From Verrucomicrobiaceae bacterium (lineage in GTDB: Bacteria > Verrucomicrobiota > Verrucomicrobiia > Verrucomicrobiales > Akkermansiaceae), in assembly GCA_027491155.1 (NCBI GenBank), contig JAIXWR010000015.1:62001-126000 (forward strand): a stretch of DNA of 64,000 bases. The letters run 5' to 3'. The notes under the pieces were generated by a model. The model had not been told where the DNA came from. It did no database searches and was given only the letters and a program-made list of their open reading frames with translations. The translations under genes were made by a program, and so were the position numbers. Positions 18,983-29,400 of the stretch are shown piece after piece (within the stretch, counting starts at the first letter, position 1; the number at the start of each line of letters is the position of its first letter).

Positions 18983-19756
18983 ATGACCGCTCGCCACCTG
19001 CCGCTCCTTCTCGCCGCCGTCTCCCCGGTCCAAGCCGCGGAGTCCGGCGGCCAGTGGTTCGACCATGCGGCGGAGCGGGCGTGGGTCCAAAACTACGATC
19101 CCACCCTGATCACCCGCCGCGTCCTCACCGAGCTGAGCTTCGAGGACCGCGGGAGTGACGATGAGATCTGGAAGATCGAAAACTCCCTCCGCTGGGGCGT
19201 GCCGGTGCGCGACGGCCTCGCCTTCGGTCTCCAGGCTCTTGTCCCCGTGAAGTGGCAGGAAAGCGGTGGCGACGACGTCTCCGGCATCGGCGATCTCGAA
19301 CTCCGGACCGGCTTCGTCGGAAGGATCTCGCCGACGCTCCGCTGGGGCTTCGGACTGAACGCCGAGTTCGACACCGCCGCCGAGCCCGGCCTCGGCGCGG
19401 ACGCCTTCATCCTCCGCCCCATCGCCGCGATCCGCTGGGACTTCAACGAGCGGCTCAACCTCGGCTTCAACGTCGAATACAACGTCACCCCCACCGACGA
19501 GGGCGCCAATGATGTCAGCCAGCTCGAATTGAAATTCCCCCTCGTCCTCAAGCTCTCCGACCGCTGGTCCGGCGCCCTCACCTACAAGCCGCGCTGGGAC
19601 TTCCTCGACGAAAGCGACCGCCACCGCCTCGAACTCGGCGCGACCCGCACCCTCGGTGCCGATCACCGCTACGCCCTCTCCCTCGCCCTCGAGCTCCCGC
19701 TGGACTCGGAAACCTTCGACTCCAAGCTCACCGCCGGCCTCGCCTGGCACTTCTAA
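18983..19756 (+). CDS. Outer-membrane beta-barrel-like exported protein
   Basis: A 257-residue protein with a short signal peptide (to about residue 18, VQAAES) and a chain of amphipathic beta strands (LRWGVPVRDGLAFGLQALVPV, FVGRISPTLRWGFGLNAEF, LNLGFNVEYNVTP) ending in WHF, a C-terminal signature of BAM-assembled barrels. It resembles short transporter/Phenol_MetA_deg-type barrels. The ATG is only 8 bases after the esterase stop, and the MscS gene starts 8 bases after its own stop, so an operon is likely. Probably a pore paired with the lipoprotein esterase. Confidence 0.78.
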   Translation: MTARHLPLLLAAVSPVQAAESGGQWFDHAAERAWVQNYDPTLITRRVLTELSFEDRGSDDEIWKIENSLRWGVPVRDGLAFGLQALVPVKWQESGGDDVSGIGDLELRTGFVGRISPTLRWGFGLNAEFDTAAEPGLGADAFILRPIAAIRWDFNERLNLGFNVEYNVTPTDEGANDVSQLELKFPLVLKLSDRWSGALTYKPRWDFLDESDRHRLELGATRTLGADHRYALSLALELPLDSETFDSKLTAGLAWHF

Positions 19757-19764
19757 GCCGCACC

Positions 19765-21789
19765 ATGAAGCGCCTCGCCCTCCAACTCGCGGCCTCGCTG
19801 CTCCTTCTAACAGCCGGCGCGCTCCGCGGCGAGGACTCGCTCTCCGGCGACTTCTCCAAACCCGCGGAAATCACCAAGCGCCTCGACGCCGCCCGCGCCG
19901 ACCTCGAGAAGCTCCCCGCCGATGCCGATCCCGAACTGCGCGAGCGGATGGAGCAGTTCGCCGCCACCTGCCAGTTCCACCTTGCCAGCCTCGATGTCCT
20001 CGCCAAGGCCCGCGCCGAACGCGACAAGGCGGCCGAAGCCAAGCGCTTGTGGAACGGCCTGACCGAGCCGCCGCCGCATTCCATCCTGCTCCTCGACGAG
20101 GTCCGCGAAGACCAGGCCGCTCTTGAAGGCAGCCGCCGCGCCGGCGAGGCCCAGCTGCGCATCTTCACCTCGCAGTTGGAAGGACTCCGCGACCGGCTCG
20201 ACGGCCACCAGCAGGCGGAGCGCCGCGCCCAGGAAGAGGCCGAAAGCGCCGCCACTCCGGAAGACCGCGCCGCCGCCGAACGCACGGTCGAAGCGGAGCG
20301 CGTCGCCTCGCGCATCACCGCCGAGGAAATCGGCCGCCAGAACATCCGGATGGAGTCCCAGCAGGCGGAGCTCGACATGATCGCTTCCCGCCTTGAGATC
20401 GCCGGCCTCCGGCTCGGCGCGCTCCAGGGCAAGACCACCTTCACCCGCCAGGATCTCGATGGCATCCAGGCGCGGATCGCCCGCGAACGGACCGAGGCCA
20501 GCGCCGCGCTGGCCGCCACCGTCAAAAGCCGCCAGACGCCCGACCCGCTGATCGCCTGGCGCACCGAGTTCCTCGAACTCGAAAAGGAATTCTGGGACGC
20601 CCGCTTCGCCGCCACCACCGGCGGCATGGACCGCAAGGCCGCGATCGCCAGCCTTACCGGCTTCAAGACCCGCGTCGACGATTGGGCGGAGATCGCCCAA
20701 CTCCGCCTCGCCAGCGGCTCCAGCGCCGCTACCGCGATCGACGCCACCCGCCTGCGCGAAGCCACCGCCCAGGTCGGCGTCATGCAGCGCCGCATCGGCT
20801 TCGCCCTCGCCGATCTCGAAGCCGGCCATTTCCAGCTCCCGCTGCTCGATACGATCACCGGCCGCCTCCGCGCGATCTGGGACGCCGAACTTTATCTCGC
20901 CGAAGAGACCGAGGTCATCGACGGCAAGAAGCTCACCACCTACCGCGCCATCACCCTCGGTAAGCTCGCCCGCCTCGCCCTCATCCTCACCGTCGGCTGG
21001 CTGCTGCTGCGCTTCCTTTCCCGCCGCCTCAAGGCGCTGCTCGCCCGCAAGCCGCGGATTGGACCCGACACCGCCGAGCTCGCCGGCAAGTGGTTCTTCG
21101 GCATCGGCCTCGCCCTGCTCGTGATCTACGGCCTCAACACCGTCCGCATCCCCTTCACCATCTTCGCCTTCCTCGGCGGCGCGCTCGCCATCGGCCTCGG
21201 CTTCGGCACGCAGACGATGCTGAAGAACTTCATCAGCGGCGTCATCCTGATCTTCGAGCGGCCCTTCAAGGTCGGCGACCAGGTCGAGATCGACGGCGTC
21301 ACCGGCAAGATCCGCAGCATCGGCCTGCGCGCCTCGGTCATCGACCACGGCAACGGCATCGACACCCTCATCCCGAACAGCAACCTGCTCGAAAACCAGG
21401 TCACCAACTGGACCCTCACCACCAGCCATCTCCGCCACTCGGTGGTCGTCGCCGTCGATCACGGCTCGCCCACCCGCGAGGTCGCCCACCGCCTGCTCGC
21501 CGTCGCCGCGGAACACGGACTGGTGCTCGATTCCCCGGAGCCCGAAGTCCGCTTCGAGGAAATGAGCGACAAGGCCCTTCATTTCCGGCTGCTCTACTGG
21601 TTCGACCTCAAGCGCGTCGGGCGCGACTCGCTCGCCAGCGACCTGCGCTTCATGGTTTCGAAGTCCCTCGCCGAAGCCGGCATCACCCTCGCCGGCGAGA
21701 CCCCGCTGCGCGTCGAGTTCGCGGCACCGCTTCCTCCCGATGGCACCCTGCCTGCCAGCGGTGGGAAGCCGGGATCATCGGCAGGTTGA
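19765..21789 (+). CDS. Large MscS-type mechanosensitive channel
   Basis: A 674-residue protein with a signal peptide and a long periplasmic helical/coiled-coil region (about 25-390, rich in Glu, Arg and Ala). It then has membrane helices around 390-470 and a canonical MscS pore helix (FAFLGGALAIGLGFGTQTM) with NFISGVILIFERPFKVGD. The cytoplasmic beta domain contains VTGKIRSIGLRASVI and IPNSNLLENQVTNWT. This size and layout is of the KefA/MscK-like class. It should release solutes on hypo-osmotic shock. It lies 8 bases after the barrel gene and is paralogous to the channel at 24101. Confidence 0.93.
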   Translation: MKRLALQLAASLLLLTAGALRGEDSLSGDFSKPAEITKRLDAARADLEKLPADADPELRERMEQFAATCQFHLASLDVLAKARAERDKAAEAKRLWNGLTEPPPHSILLLDEVREDQAALEGSRRAGEAQLRIFTSQLEGLRDRLDGHQQAERRAQEEAESAATPEDRAAAERTVEAERVASRITAEEIGRQNIRMESQQAELDMIASRLEIAGLRLGALQGKTTFTRQDLDGIQARIARERTEASAALAATVKSRQTPDPLIAWRTEFLELEKEFWDARFAATTGGMDRKAAIASLTGFKTRVDDWAEIAQLRLASGSSAATAIDATRLREATAQVGVMQRRIGFALADLEAGHFQLPLLDTITGRLRAIWDAELYLAEETEVIDGKKLTTYRAITLGKLARLALILTVGWLLLRFLSRRLKALLARKPRIGPDTAELAGKWFFGIGLALLVIYGLNTVRIPFTIFAFLGGALAIGLGFGTQTMLKNFISGVILIFERPFKVGDQVEIDGVTGKIRSIGLRASVIDHGNGIDTLIPNSNLLENQVTNWTLTTSHLRHSVVVAVDHGSPTREVAHRLLAVAAEHGLVLDSPEPEVRFEEMSDKALHFRLLYWFDLKRVGRDSLASDLRFMVSKSLAEAGITLAGETPLRVEFAAPLPPDGTLPASGGKPGSSAG

Positions 21790-21791
21790 GC

Positions 21792-21891
21792 CGGGAAGGG
21801 AGAATCCTTCCCGCTGAACGTGGCTCTTGCGAAGCGCCGGGGATTCTGGAAGAACATCGTCGTGATCTCCGGCTTTCTTCGCGGAAAGCCG
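21792..21891 (+). terminator. Two hairpins after the MscS gene
   Basis: The first hairpin, CGGGAAGG/CCTTCCCG (21792-21813), has an 8-bp stem and 6-base loop. The second, CGGCTTTC/GAAAGCCG (21870-21891), also has an 8-bp stem and 6-base loop and is followed by TCTTCC. They lie in the 142-base gap before the amidohydrolase gene. Neither has a clean T-tract, so termination may be partial. Confidence 0.4.
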
Positions 21892-21931
21892 TCTTCCGAT
21901 CCGGCCCGTTCCACAACCCGCCCCGCCTCCC

Positions 21932-23662
21932 GTGAAAACCTCCCTCGCCCTACCCCTCGGCCTCGCAGGCGTCTGCGGCCTCTTCCTCGTCATCGCCAGC
22001 TGCAAGCCCGGAGCAAAGGAGCAGGCCGCCGCGGCCGACACGATCTTCCACGGCGGCTCCATCCTCACCATGGCCGGCAAGGAGCCCGCTTACGTCGAGG
22101 CCCTCGCCGTCAAGGACGGCAAGATCGTCTTCGCCGGATCCAAGGACGAGGCGCTCAAGCTCAAGGGCGGCTCGACCACCGTCAGCGACCTCGCCGGCAA
22201 GCACCTGATGCCGTCCTTCATCGACGGCCACGGCCACTTCATCAACGCCCTCAGCCTCGCCGGCCAGGCGAACTGCTACGCCGCTCCCTTCGGCCCGGGC
22301 TCGACCAAGGAAGGCATCATCGCCTCGGTCAAGAAACTCATCGCCGACAAGAACATCCCGAAGGGCGAGATCGTCATGGGCTACGGCTACGACGACAGCA
22401 TCTTCCCGGAAGGCGGCAAACTCACCGCCGCCGACCTCGACCCCCACTTCCCGGATCACCCGGTCATGGTCGGCCACGTCTCGCTCCACGGCGCGGTGCT
22501 CAATTCGCTGGCGATGAAGAAATACAACATCAGCGCCGACACCCCGACCCCGCCCGGCGGCGTGATCGTCCGCAAGCCCGGCGGCAACGAGCCGGAAGGC
22601 CTGCTGATGGAGACCGCTTTCCTGCCGATCTTCGGGCAGTTGCCCAAGCCCTCGCCCAACGAGCAGATGGCCGCCCTGGTCGAAGGCCAGAAGATCTTCG
22701 CCGCCGCCGGCGTGACCACCGCCCACGAAGGCGCGACCCACATTCCCGACCTCCAGATCCTCCAGCGCGGCGCGAAGGAAGGGAAACTCTTCATCGACGT
22801 CATCGCCTATCCCTTCATCACCGAGTTCGAGCACGTGATGCGGACCAACCCCGCGGAGACCTTCATGAAATACAACGGCCGCCTGAAACTCGGCGGCATC
22901 AAGGTCACCATCGACGGCTCGCCGCAGGGCCGCACCGCCCACTTCACCACGCCCTATCTCACCGGCGGCCCCGCGGGCGAGACCGACTGGCGCGGCGAGC
23001 CGACCTTCCCCGTCGAAACGATCAACAAGATGGTAAAGTCCGTTTACGATGCGAAGCTCCCGCTGATCATCCACTGCAACGGCGACGCCGCCATCGACAA
23101 CTTCCTCAAGGCCCACGAGCTCGCCCTCGGCGACGCCAAGGCCGGCGACCACCGCAGCGGCATCATCCACTGCCAGTTCGTCCGCAAGGACCAGCTCGAC
23201 ACCATCGCGGCGTGGAAGCTCATCCCCTCCTTCTACACCGAGCACACCTACTTCTTCGGCTCCACCCACGTGAAGAACCGCGGCAAGGAACAGGCCCACT
23301 TCCTCAGCCCGCTCAAGTCCGCCCTCGACCGCGGCATCACCTTCGCCAACCACACCGACTTCAACGTCGCGCCCATCGACCAGCTCTTCGTCGTCTGGTC
23401 CGCCGTCAACCGCGTCTCCCGCGAAGGCGATGTCATCGGCCCCGACGAGCGGATCGGCGCCTACGACGCGCTCAAGGCCGTCACTTCCAACGTCGCCTAC
23501 TGGTACCGCGAGGAGGCCACCAAGGGCACGCTCGAAGCCGGCAAGCTCGCCGACCTCGTCGTCCTCGACAAGGACCCGCTCAAGGTCGAGCCGATGGCGA
23601 TCAAGGACATCAAGGTGCTCGAAACCTTCAAGGAGGGCAAAAGCATCTACCGCGCGCCCTGA
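21932..23662 (+). CDS. Lipoprotein amidohydrolase, YtcJ-like family
   Basis: A 576-residue protein starting at a GTG, chosen because it leads straight into a lipoprotein signal (LFLVIASC, Cys24). The body is an amidohydrolase of the amidohydrolase-3/YtcJ type: DTIFHGGSILTM and GKIVFAGSKDE form the small beta domain, LMPSFIDGHGHFINALS the first metal-binding His-x-His, VTIDGSPQGRTA and LIIHCNGDAAIDNFL later active-site segments, and ITFANHTDFNVAPID and LADLVVLDKDPL the C-terminal part. It hydrolyses C-N (or similar) bonds of an unknown substrate, here attached to a membrane on the periplasmic side, which is unusual for mostly cytosolic relatives. Confidence 0.92.
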   Translation: MKTSLALPLGLAGVCGLFLVIASCKPGAKEQAAAADTIFHGGSILTMAGKEPAYVEALAVKDGKIVFAGSKDEALKLKGGSTTVSDLAGKHLMPSFIDGHGHFINALSLAGQANCYAAPFGPGSTKEGIIASVKKLIADKNIPKGEIVMGYGYDDSIFPEGGKLTAADLDPHFPDHPVMVGHVSLHGAVLNSLAMKKYNISADTPTPPGGVIVRKPGGNEPEGLLMETAFLPIFGQLPKPSPNEQMAALVEGQKIFAAAGVTTAHEGATHIPDLQILQRGAKEGKLFIDVIAYPFITEFEHVMRTNPAETFMKYNGRLKLGGIKVTIDGSPQGRTAHFTTPYLTGGPAGETDWRGEPTFPVETINKMVKSVYDAKLPLIIHCNGDAAIDNFLKAHELALGDAKAGDHRSGIIHCQFVRKDQLDTIAAWKLIPSFYTEHTYFFGSTHVKNRGKEQAHFLSPLKSALDRGITFANHTDFNVAPIDQLFVVWSAVNRVSREGDVIGPDERIGAYDALKAVTSNVAYWYREEATKGTLEAGKLADLVVLDKDPLKVEPMAIKDIKVLETFKEGKSIYRAP

Positions 23663-23718
23663 TCACCGGCCGGAAGGCGGCCTTGCCCCCGGTGCCGCCG
23701 CGGGCCTAGCCTCGCCGC

Positions 23719-24009
23719 ATGAAAAAGGCCGCCATCGCGGGAGTGTGCATCGTCGCGGTGCTCGCCCTGACCAATCCGGACGAAGCGGACTTCCGCGAGC
23801 ACGTCCGGCAGGAAGACGGGATCGCCGGCAGCCTGGGCCTCGCCCTGACCGATCTGCTCAGCGGCGGGAAGGGCGGGATCCGGCGCGAGAACTACCTCGT
23901 CGCCAGCCGCTTTTACCTCGGCGGCGACGGCGTGATCCCGCGCCGCGATCTGGCCTGGGGCATCGCCGGCTTCTTCATCGATAGCCGCGACTCCGCCGGC
24001 CGCCGATAG
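23719..24009 (+). CDS. Small exported protein of unknown function
   Basis: A 96-residue protein with an N-terminal hydrophobic segment (KAAIAGVCIVAVLALTN) that could be a signal peptide or anchor, followed by DEADFREHVRQEDG, a hydrophobic stretch with LALTDLLSGGKGG, and ENYLVASRFYLGG. The pattern resembles small DUF4359-like proteins, but this is a guess. It stands alone on the plus strand between the amidohydrolase and the second MscS gene. Coding is supported by codon composition and the sensible signal-like N-terminus only. Confidence 0.6.
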   Translation: MKKAAIAGVCIVAVLALTNPDEADFREHVRQEDGIAGSLGLALTDLLSGGKGGIRRENYLVASRFYLGGDGVIPRRDLAWGIAGFFIDSRDSAGRR

Positions 24010-24100
24010 CCGCGCCGCGTGCGATGGAACCCCGGTTCCGGACCCGCCTTGCCGTGCTGGTCAGGAGCTTGCGAACCTGTCATTCATCCGGCCCGTGACG

Positions 24101-26443
24101 ATGCCTCAAACGCTCTCTTCCGCCCTCGCGCTGCTGCTCGCGCTGCTGCTGACCTGCCTGCCGCGGCCGGCGGAAGGCCAGATTCCCGGCTTGAAGGCGA
24201 ACGCCGGCAAGGGGGCGGAGTCGCCCGCTACGGCCCCCGAAACCCCCGAACAAGCAGCCAAGCGGCTGAAGGGCCAGATCGCCGATTGGAAAGCCCAGGC
24301 GGATGCCCTCGACTCGCAGGCGTCGCCGCCTCCGGGGATCACCGAAAAGGAAGTCGCCGAACGCCGCGCGGACCTGCTCGTCGGCATCTTCAGCTCGGAA
24401 AACATCCTCCGCGCCAACGAAACCAAGGCGAGCCTCCAACAGATCCTCGACCAGTCGAAGAACCTCTCCGCCGAATGGGAGGGCTTCAAGGAACCGGGTC
24501 CGTATTCGTTCGTCCTGCACGACGAGTTGCGCCGGCAGCTGGAGGCCGTCCTCACCCGCATCTCGGCCTACGATTCGGCCGTCGCCATGCTGGACCGGGA
24601 GATTTCCACCCGCCAGGAAGAAATCAAGAAGGCCGAGGAAGCCTTGCGCCGTGCCGCCGACAACGTGGACCGCGCCGCGCCGGAGGAACTCGACGCCGCC
24701 GCCTGGCGGCTCGAAGCGGCGCGCCTCCGCGTGAAGGTGCTCGGCACCTCGGCGGCGATGTACCAGCTCTCCCGCGAGAACACCCGGATCCGGATCAACG
24801 CGACGAATCACGAGGCGGACCTGCTGAAAAGGAAGGTCGCCGCGCTCGGGACGGTCATTGCCTTTCCGGAGGCCGACATCGAGCAGCTCAAGAAGTCGAC
24901 CACCGAGCGCGCTAAGCAGATCGCCAAGGAACTCGCGCAGCTCGAGAAGGCGCAGCATCAGGCCATCACCGCACGCCAGAAGGTCGCGACCGAAGTCGAG
25001 ACGCTGAAGGCCGTGGAGCCGGCCACGGAGGAATCCGCGGCACGGCTCGCCGATGCGGAAGCGCGCCTGCGCTTCGCCGAAACCGAGACCCAGAGCCTGG
25101 CCGACCGGTTCGAAATCATCGGCGGCCGGCAGCGCTTCCTCGGCGAATACGTCAGCGCCCAGAAGGCCCGCATGACCTTGCTGACCTCCGACTCGGCCTC
25201 CGAACGGGCCGAGGCCTACGACAGCCTCGCGGCCGAGCTTTCCCGCGCCACGGCTTTCAACTCGCTGGTCGACGTCCGCCGGAACGCCGCCTTGTCGGAG
25301 ATGCAGGAATTCGAGATCAGGCTCGCCGCCATCGCGGACGAATCGCCGCTGCGGGCGGCCGGCGAGCGGGCGCTGGAGGCCCAGCGCGACGAGCTCGATT
25401 CCATCGAGCGCTTCGGCCAGGAGGTTTCCTCGGTGCGGCTCGACATCGCGCGCTGGCTCGGCGACGCGCGGGAGAAGGCGAAGACGATGACCTGGGGCGA
25501 GCGCTTCCGCGGCTTCGGCTCGCGGATTGCAGCCTGGGCGAAGAGCGTCTGGAATTTCGAAGTCTATCCCTACGAAGACAAGACCGAGGTCGATGGCGAG
25601 GTCATCACCGTCAAGCGCAGCCTCGTGCTCGGCTGGCTGCTCGGCGCGCTGCTGTTTTTCTATGTCACCTACCGCGCCGGCTCGTGGTTGCTGAAGCGCG
25701 CGTTCCGGCGGCTCGTTGCCAAGGGCCGCATGGAAGAAGGCCAGGCCCAGACCCTGCGCCGCTGGACCCGCATCGCGATGGGCATCGTGCTCGCGCTGAT
25801 CACCCTCCACCTGCTGAAGATCCCGCTGACCGCGTTCGCCTTCCTCGGCGGCGCGCTCGCCATCGGCGTCGGCTTCGGCACCCAGACGCTCTTCAAGAAT
25901 TTCATCAGCGGCATCCTCGTCCTCTTCGAGCGCAAGGTCCGCGTCGGCGACATCCTCGACGTCGACGGCGTCGCCGGCACGGTCACCTCCATCGACACCC
26001 GATCGTCGATGATCCGCACCTTCGACGGCGTGGAGATCATCCTGCCGAACTCCCTTTTGTTGGAAAACAAGGTGACCAACTGGACCCACGACACGCCGGT
26101 CGTCCGCCGCGTCGTCCGGGTCGGCGTTTCCTACGGATCGCCGCTGCGCCAGGTCTCCACCATCCTCGCCGAATGCGCGGCCGAGCACGGTGTCGTGGCG
26201 AAGAGTCCGGAACCCCAGGTGATCCTCGAGGACTTCGGCCCCGACTCGCTGGTCTTCGCGCTCTACTACTGGATCGACCTCCGCGGAAAGACCGGCGCGC
26301 TGGTGGTGGGCAGCGACCTCCGCTTCATGATCGAAAAGCGCCTGGCCGATGCCGGCATCTCGATCGCCTTCCCGCAGCGCGAGATCCACCTCAGCGCCGA
26401 CCAACCGCTGCGGGTGGAAGTGGCGCAAACGCCGGAGCGGTGA
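24101..26443 (+). CDS. Second large MscS-type mechanosensitive channel
   Basis: A 780-residue protein. The ATG at 24101 is preferred over a GTG two codons upstream. A signal peptide (to about AEGQIPG) is followed by a long Ala/Glu/Arg-rich periplasmic coiled-coil region (about 40-450) and membrane helices (around 510-600). The MscS pore helix is FAFLGGALAIGVGFGTQTL with NFISGILVLFERKVRVGD. The beta domain has VAGTVTSIDTRSSMI and LPNSLLLENKVTNWT. It shares domain order and core motifs with the channel at 19765, but its periplasmic domain is longer and different. It converges on the fucosidase gene with a 28-base gap. Confidence 0.93.
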   Translation: MPQTLSSALALLLALLLTCLPRPAEGQIPGLKANAGKGAESPATAPETPEQAAKRLKGQIADWKAQADALDSQASPPPGITEKEVAERRADLLVGIFSSENILRANETKASLQQILDQSKNLSAEWEGFKEPGPYSFVLHDELRRQLEAVLTRISAYDSAVAMLDREISTRQEEIKKAEEALRRAADNVDRAAPEELDAAAWRLEAARLRVKVLGTSAAMYQLSRENTRIRINATNHEADLLKRKVAALGTVIAFPEADIEQLKKSTTERAKQIAKELAQLEKAQHQAITARQKVATEVETLKAVEPATEESAARLADAEARLRFAETETQSLADRFEIIGGRQRFLGEYVSAQKARMTLLTSDSASERAEAYDSLAAELSRATAFNSLVDVRRNAALSEMQEFEIRLAAIADESPLRAAGERALEAQRDELDSIERFGQEVSSVRLDIARWLGDAREKAKTMTWGERFRGFGSRIAAWAKSVWNFEVYPYEDKTEVDGEVITVKRSLVLGWLLGALLFFYVTYRAGSWLLKRAFRRLVAKGRMEEGQAQTLRRWTRIAMGIVLALITLHLLKIPLTAFAFLGGALAIGVGFGTQTLFKNFISGILVLFERKVRVGDILDVDGVAGTVTSIDTRSSMIRTFDGVEIILPNSLLLENKVTNWTHDTPVVRRVVRVGVSYGSPLRQVSTILAECAAEHGVVAKSPEPQVILEDFGPDSLVFALYYWIDLRGKTGALVVGSDLRFMIEKRLADAGISIAFPQREIHLSADQPLRVEVAQTPER

Positions 26444-26471
26444 GCGCCCGCTCTTCAGGTCGCGTGACGGC

Positions 26472-29400
26472 TCAGAGGGGCGGCTCGATCACCAGCGTGC
26501 CGCCGCCGGTGACGAGGTCGGGACGGTCCGCGGCCGTGTAGCTGCCCGCAGGAAGTTCCGCCCCGCCCGGCAGGCGAACCGGCAGCGCGAGGATCGCCCT
26601 GGACCGGTCCGCGACGTGGATTCCCGGCTGATGTCCGGTCAGTTCGAGCGCTTGCCCGTGCATGCGGTAGCCGTCGGCACGGAAGACCAGGCGGTTCGCC
26701 CGGACCGGCGCGGCGAGCTCGATGGTGCCGCCTTTCCCGGCGAAGACCGCGAGGTGGTCCTCCGCCCCGAAGTCCTGCCAGCTCACGGACGCGGCGCCGT
26801 CGTGCCAGTTGGCGCTCGCTCCGGCATCCCAGGTGCCGGATTCCCCGCGGCCGTCCGCGCCCCAGAACAAGGGGCTGGCCGAGGACGACTCGCCCTTGTG
26901 GACGCGGATCGCATCGACGGCCAGGCGCACGCTGGAGAAGTTCACGCCGCCCGGGTTGGCCGCGTGGTTCACGGCGACCTTGTAGCGGCCCGGCACCAGG
27001 TTCGGATAGCGGAACACCGCCTCGCCCGGAATCGTCACCGGCGAGTAGTGGTTCAAGCCGACCCACAGCGAGGAGCCGCCGCCATCGAGCGTGTAGTGCG
27101 CCGTGCGCGACTCGGCATCGCGGGTGACGATCACTTCGACGCCGGAGCCCTGGAAGCCGAGATGCCCCACGGCGTTCTTCAGCGTGCTGTGATGGACGTC
27201 GTCCCCGAGTTCCCCGAGACCGCGGCCGCCCTCGCGGCTCCAGTAGTCCGGGCGGGTGACGACGAAGCCGTCGAGCGCGGAGATGAAGCCGGCCGGATGC
27301 GGGTTGGTGTAGTGGCCGGTCACGGTGTGCTGCCGGTTGGGCAGTCCCTGGATGCTGGCGAGCGTGCGGGTCGTCTGGCCGCCGTGGCAGTGGACGGTCG
27401 AGTGCGGCTGGCCGTTCAGCGTGAGCACGAGGTCGCCGCTGCCGTGGGCCGATCCTCCCTGCACCTCCACCGCCGTGCCGTGGAAGGTGAAGGTGAAACG
27501 CTGGCCGTTGATCCAGCTCGACCCCCGCGGTTCCCAGGGCCCTTCGAGCGCGGCGGCGGTCGGTCCGTGGCGCGTCGTGGTGTCGAACACGATCTCGGGG
27601 TCGGAATCGTTGATCAGGTCGCTCACCCGGAAAGCGTCCACGCTCATCAAGTCCCCGCCGCGCTTGGTGCCGCTCAGCGTGTGCCTGCCGCGCGGCAGCC
27701 CTTTCTTCGAGAAGAGGGAAACGAAGCGGCCGCTTCCCTGGGAAAGATCGACCTCGCCCTGAGGCACGCCGTCGATCGCCAGCTCGACCTTCCCGTGGCC
27801 GGGCCCGCGCGAGCCCAGCCATTCGACCTCGGTTCCTTCGAAGGTGAACACGAACGAATTCCCGTCGGCGCCGGCGCTTTGCGCATCGGCCCGGAAAGAG
27901 CCGGACGCGAGGTCGCGCCGGTAGTTCCACGACGCCCCGCGGTATTGGACCGCGCGGCTGGTGTTGTTGACGAGGCCGACCCCGCCCGGGGCGACGACGT
28001 CGAGCACGATCACGGTGTCCGGCTTTTTCCATTCGACCCCGTCCGGCAGCGTCAGCACCAGGCCGCGGTTGCTCTGCTGCAGCGCGACCGCTTGCCCGCC
28101 ATCGAGCAGCCGCGCCTTGGCGAAGACCTTGCCGTCGGCCGGCGGCGGCAGCGTCAGGGTCCTGCCCGTGGGCGGCTTGAGCACGTGCAGGAACTCGCGG
28201 CGGTCGTCGGCCGACCGGGTGGCCACGCCCCAGCCGAGGCCCGCCAGCCGCACCACCGCGCCTTGGAACGGCGGCGGGTAGGAGGTGCTGGGCCGCGTGT
28301 TCATCACCGATTCGGCGATGGGTGTCAGGAGCTTCACGAAGGGATCGAGGATCGGCCGCGCCTTTTCATCCAAGCCTCCGCGCTTGCCGCCGCCGGGTCC
28401 GTGGGCGTCGATGCTCCACTGGATGCCGCCGCCCATCGTGTTCGCCGCGGCCTGGATCACGGTGGTGACCAGCATGTCCTCTGGCGACTTCGCCGTCTGG
28501 TGGAAGATCTGATAGACCGAGGCCATCCGCCCTTCATGGAATTCCCACTGCACCTCCTGGACGCCCGCGTCCACGCCGTAGGTCTGGAAGCCGCCGTTGT
28601 TGTGGGTGAGCACCAGGTCGGGGTTGCGCTCCTTGATGGTCCGCATCAGCCGGCGGTAATCGACCACCTTGTCCTGGGTGCAGTCCTGGAAGTTCTCGTC
28701 GATCCACAGCCCGTCGAGCCGCTCGCCGTAGCGGTCCACCAGTTCGGCGAAGAGGTCGTTGATCCAGTCGTTGTGCGGCTCCGCCACCGGCTGGAAGGGA
28801 TGGCAGTAGAAGAAGGGCCGCACGCCGCGCTTCCGGCACTCGTCGAGCAGCTCGCCTAACAGGTCGCGCTTCGGCGTGTCCGGGCGGCCGGGCGCCCACT
28901 TCTCCATCGCCGCGCTCGGGAACAGCGGGCAGGTCCCGGAATGCCAGGCGGTGAAGACGACATACTGCGCCTGGGCCGCGACCAGTTGGTCGACGTAGTT
29001 CGCGACGTCAAAGCAGTCCGCCAACTCGTCGATCGTCTTCGCGGCCGAGCCGTCCGCATTGGGCGTCAGCGCGGTCATGCCGTAACCGTTCCACACGTAG
29101 TGGCTGAAGATGCCGTATTTCAGGTCCATCCACCGCTCGCGCCGCGAAGGACCGGTGTCCGCCACCTTCACCGGTCCCGCGAGGGCGGGGGAGCGGTCCG
29201 GACCCCAGTCGCCGGGTGCGAGTTTCCCGCCGTTGACGTAAAGCTCGATCGCCCCCGCTGGCGCGGCCGGCGGCACCAGCCGGGCATCGCCCATGAGATG
29301 GATCCGCAAGCCGCCCGGCACCCGCGCCGCGGAGAGATCGAGCGTGCCGTCGTAAACGGTGATGAAGCCGGACATCCTCAGTTCGCCGGCCACCCGCAGG

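Noticed and set aside
24080-26428. 782-codon antisense frame opposite the second MscS gene
   Set aside because: Covers almost exactly the same span as a gene with clear MscS motifs; the antisense translation lacks any recognisable feature.
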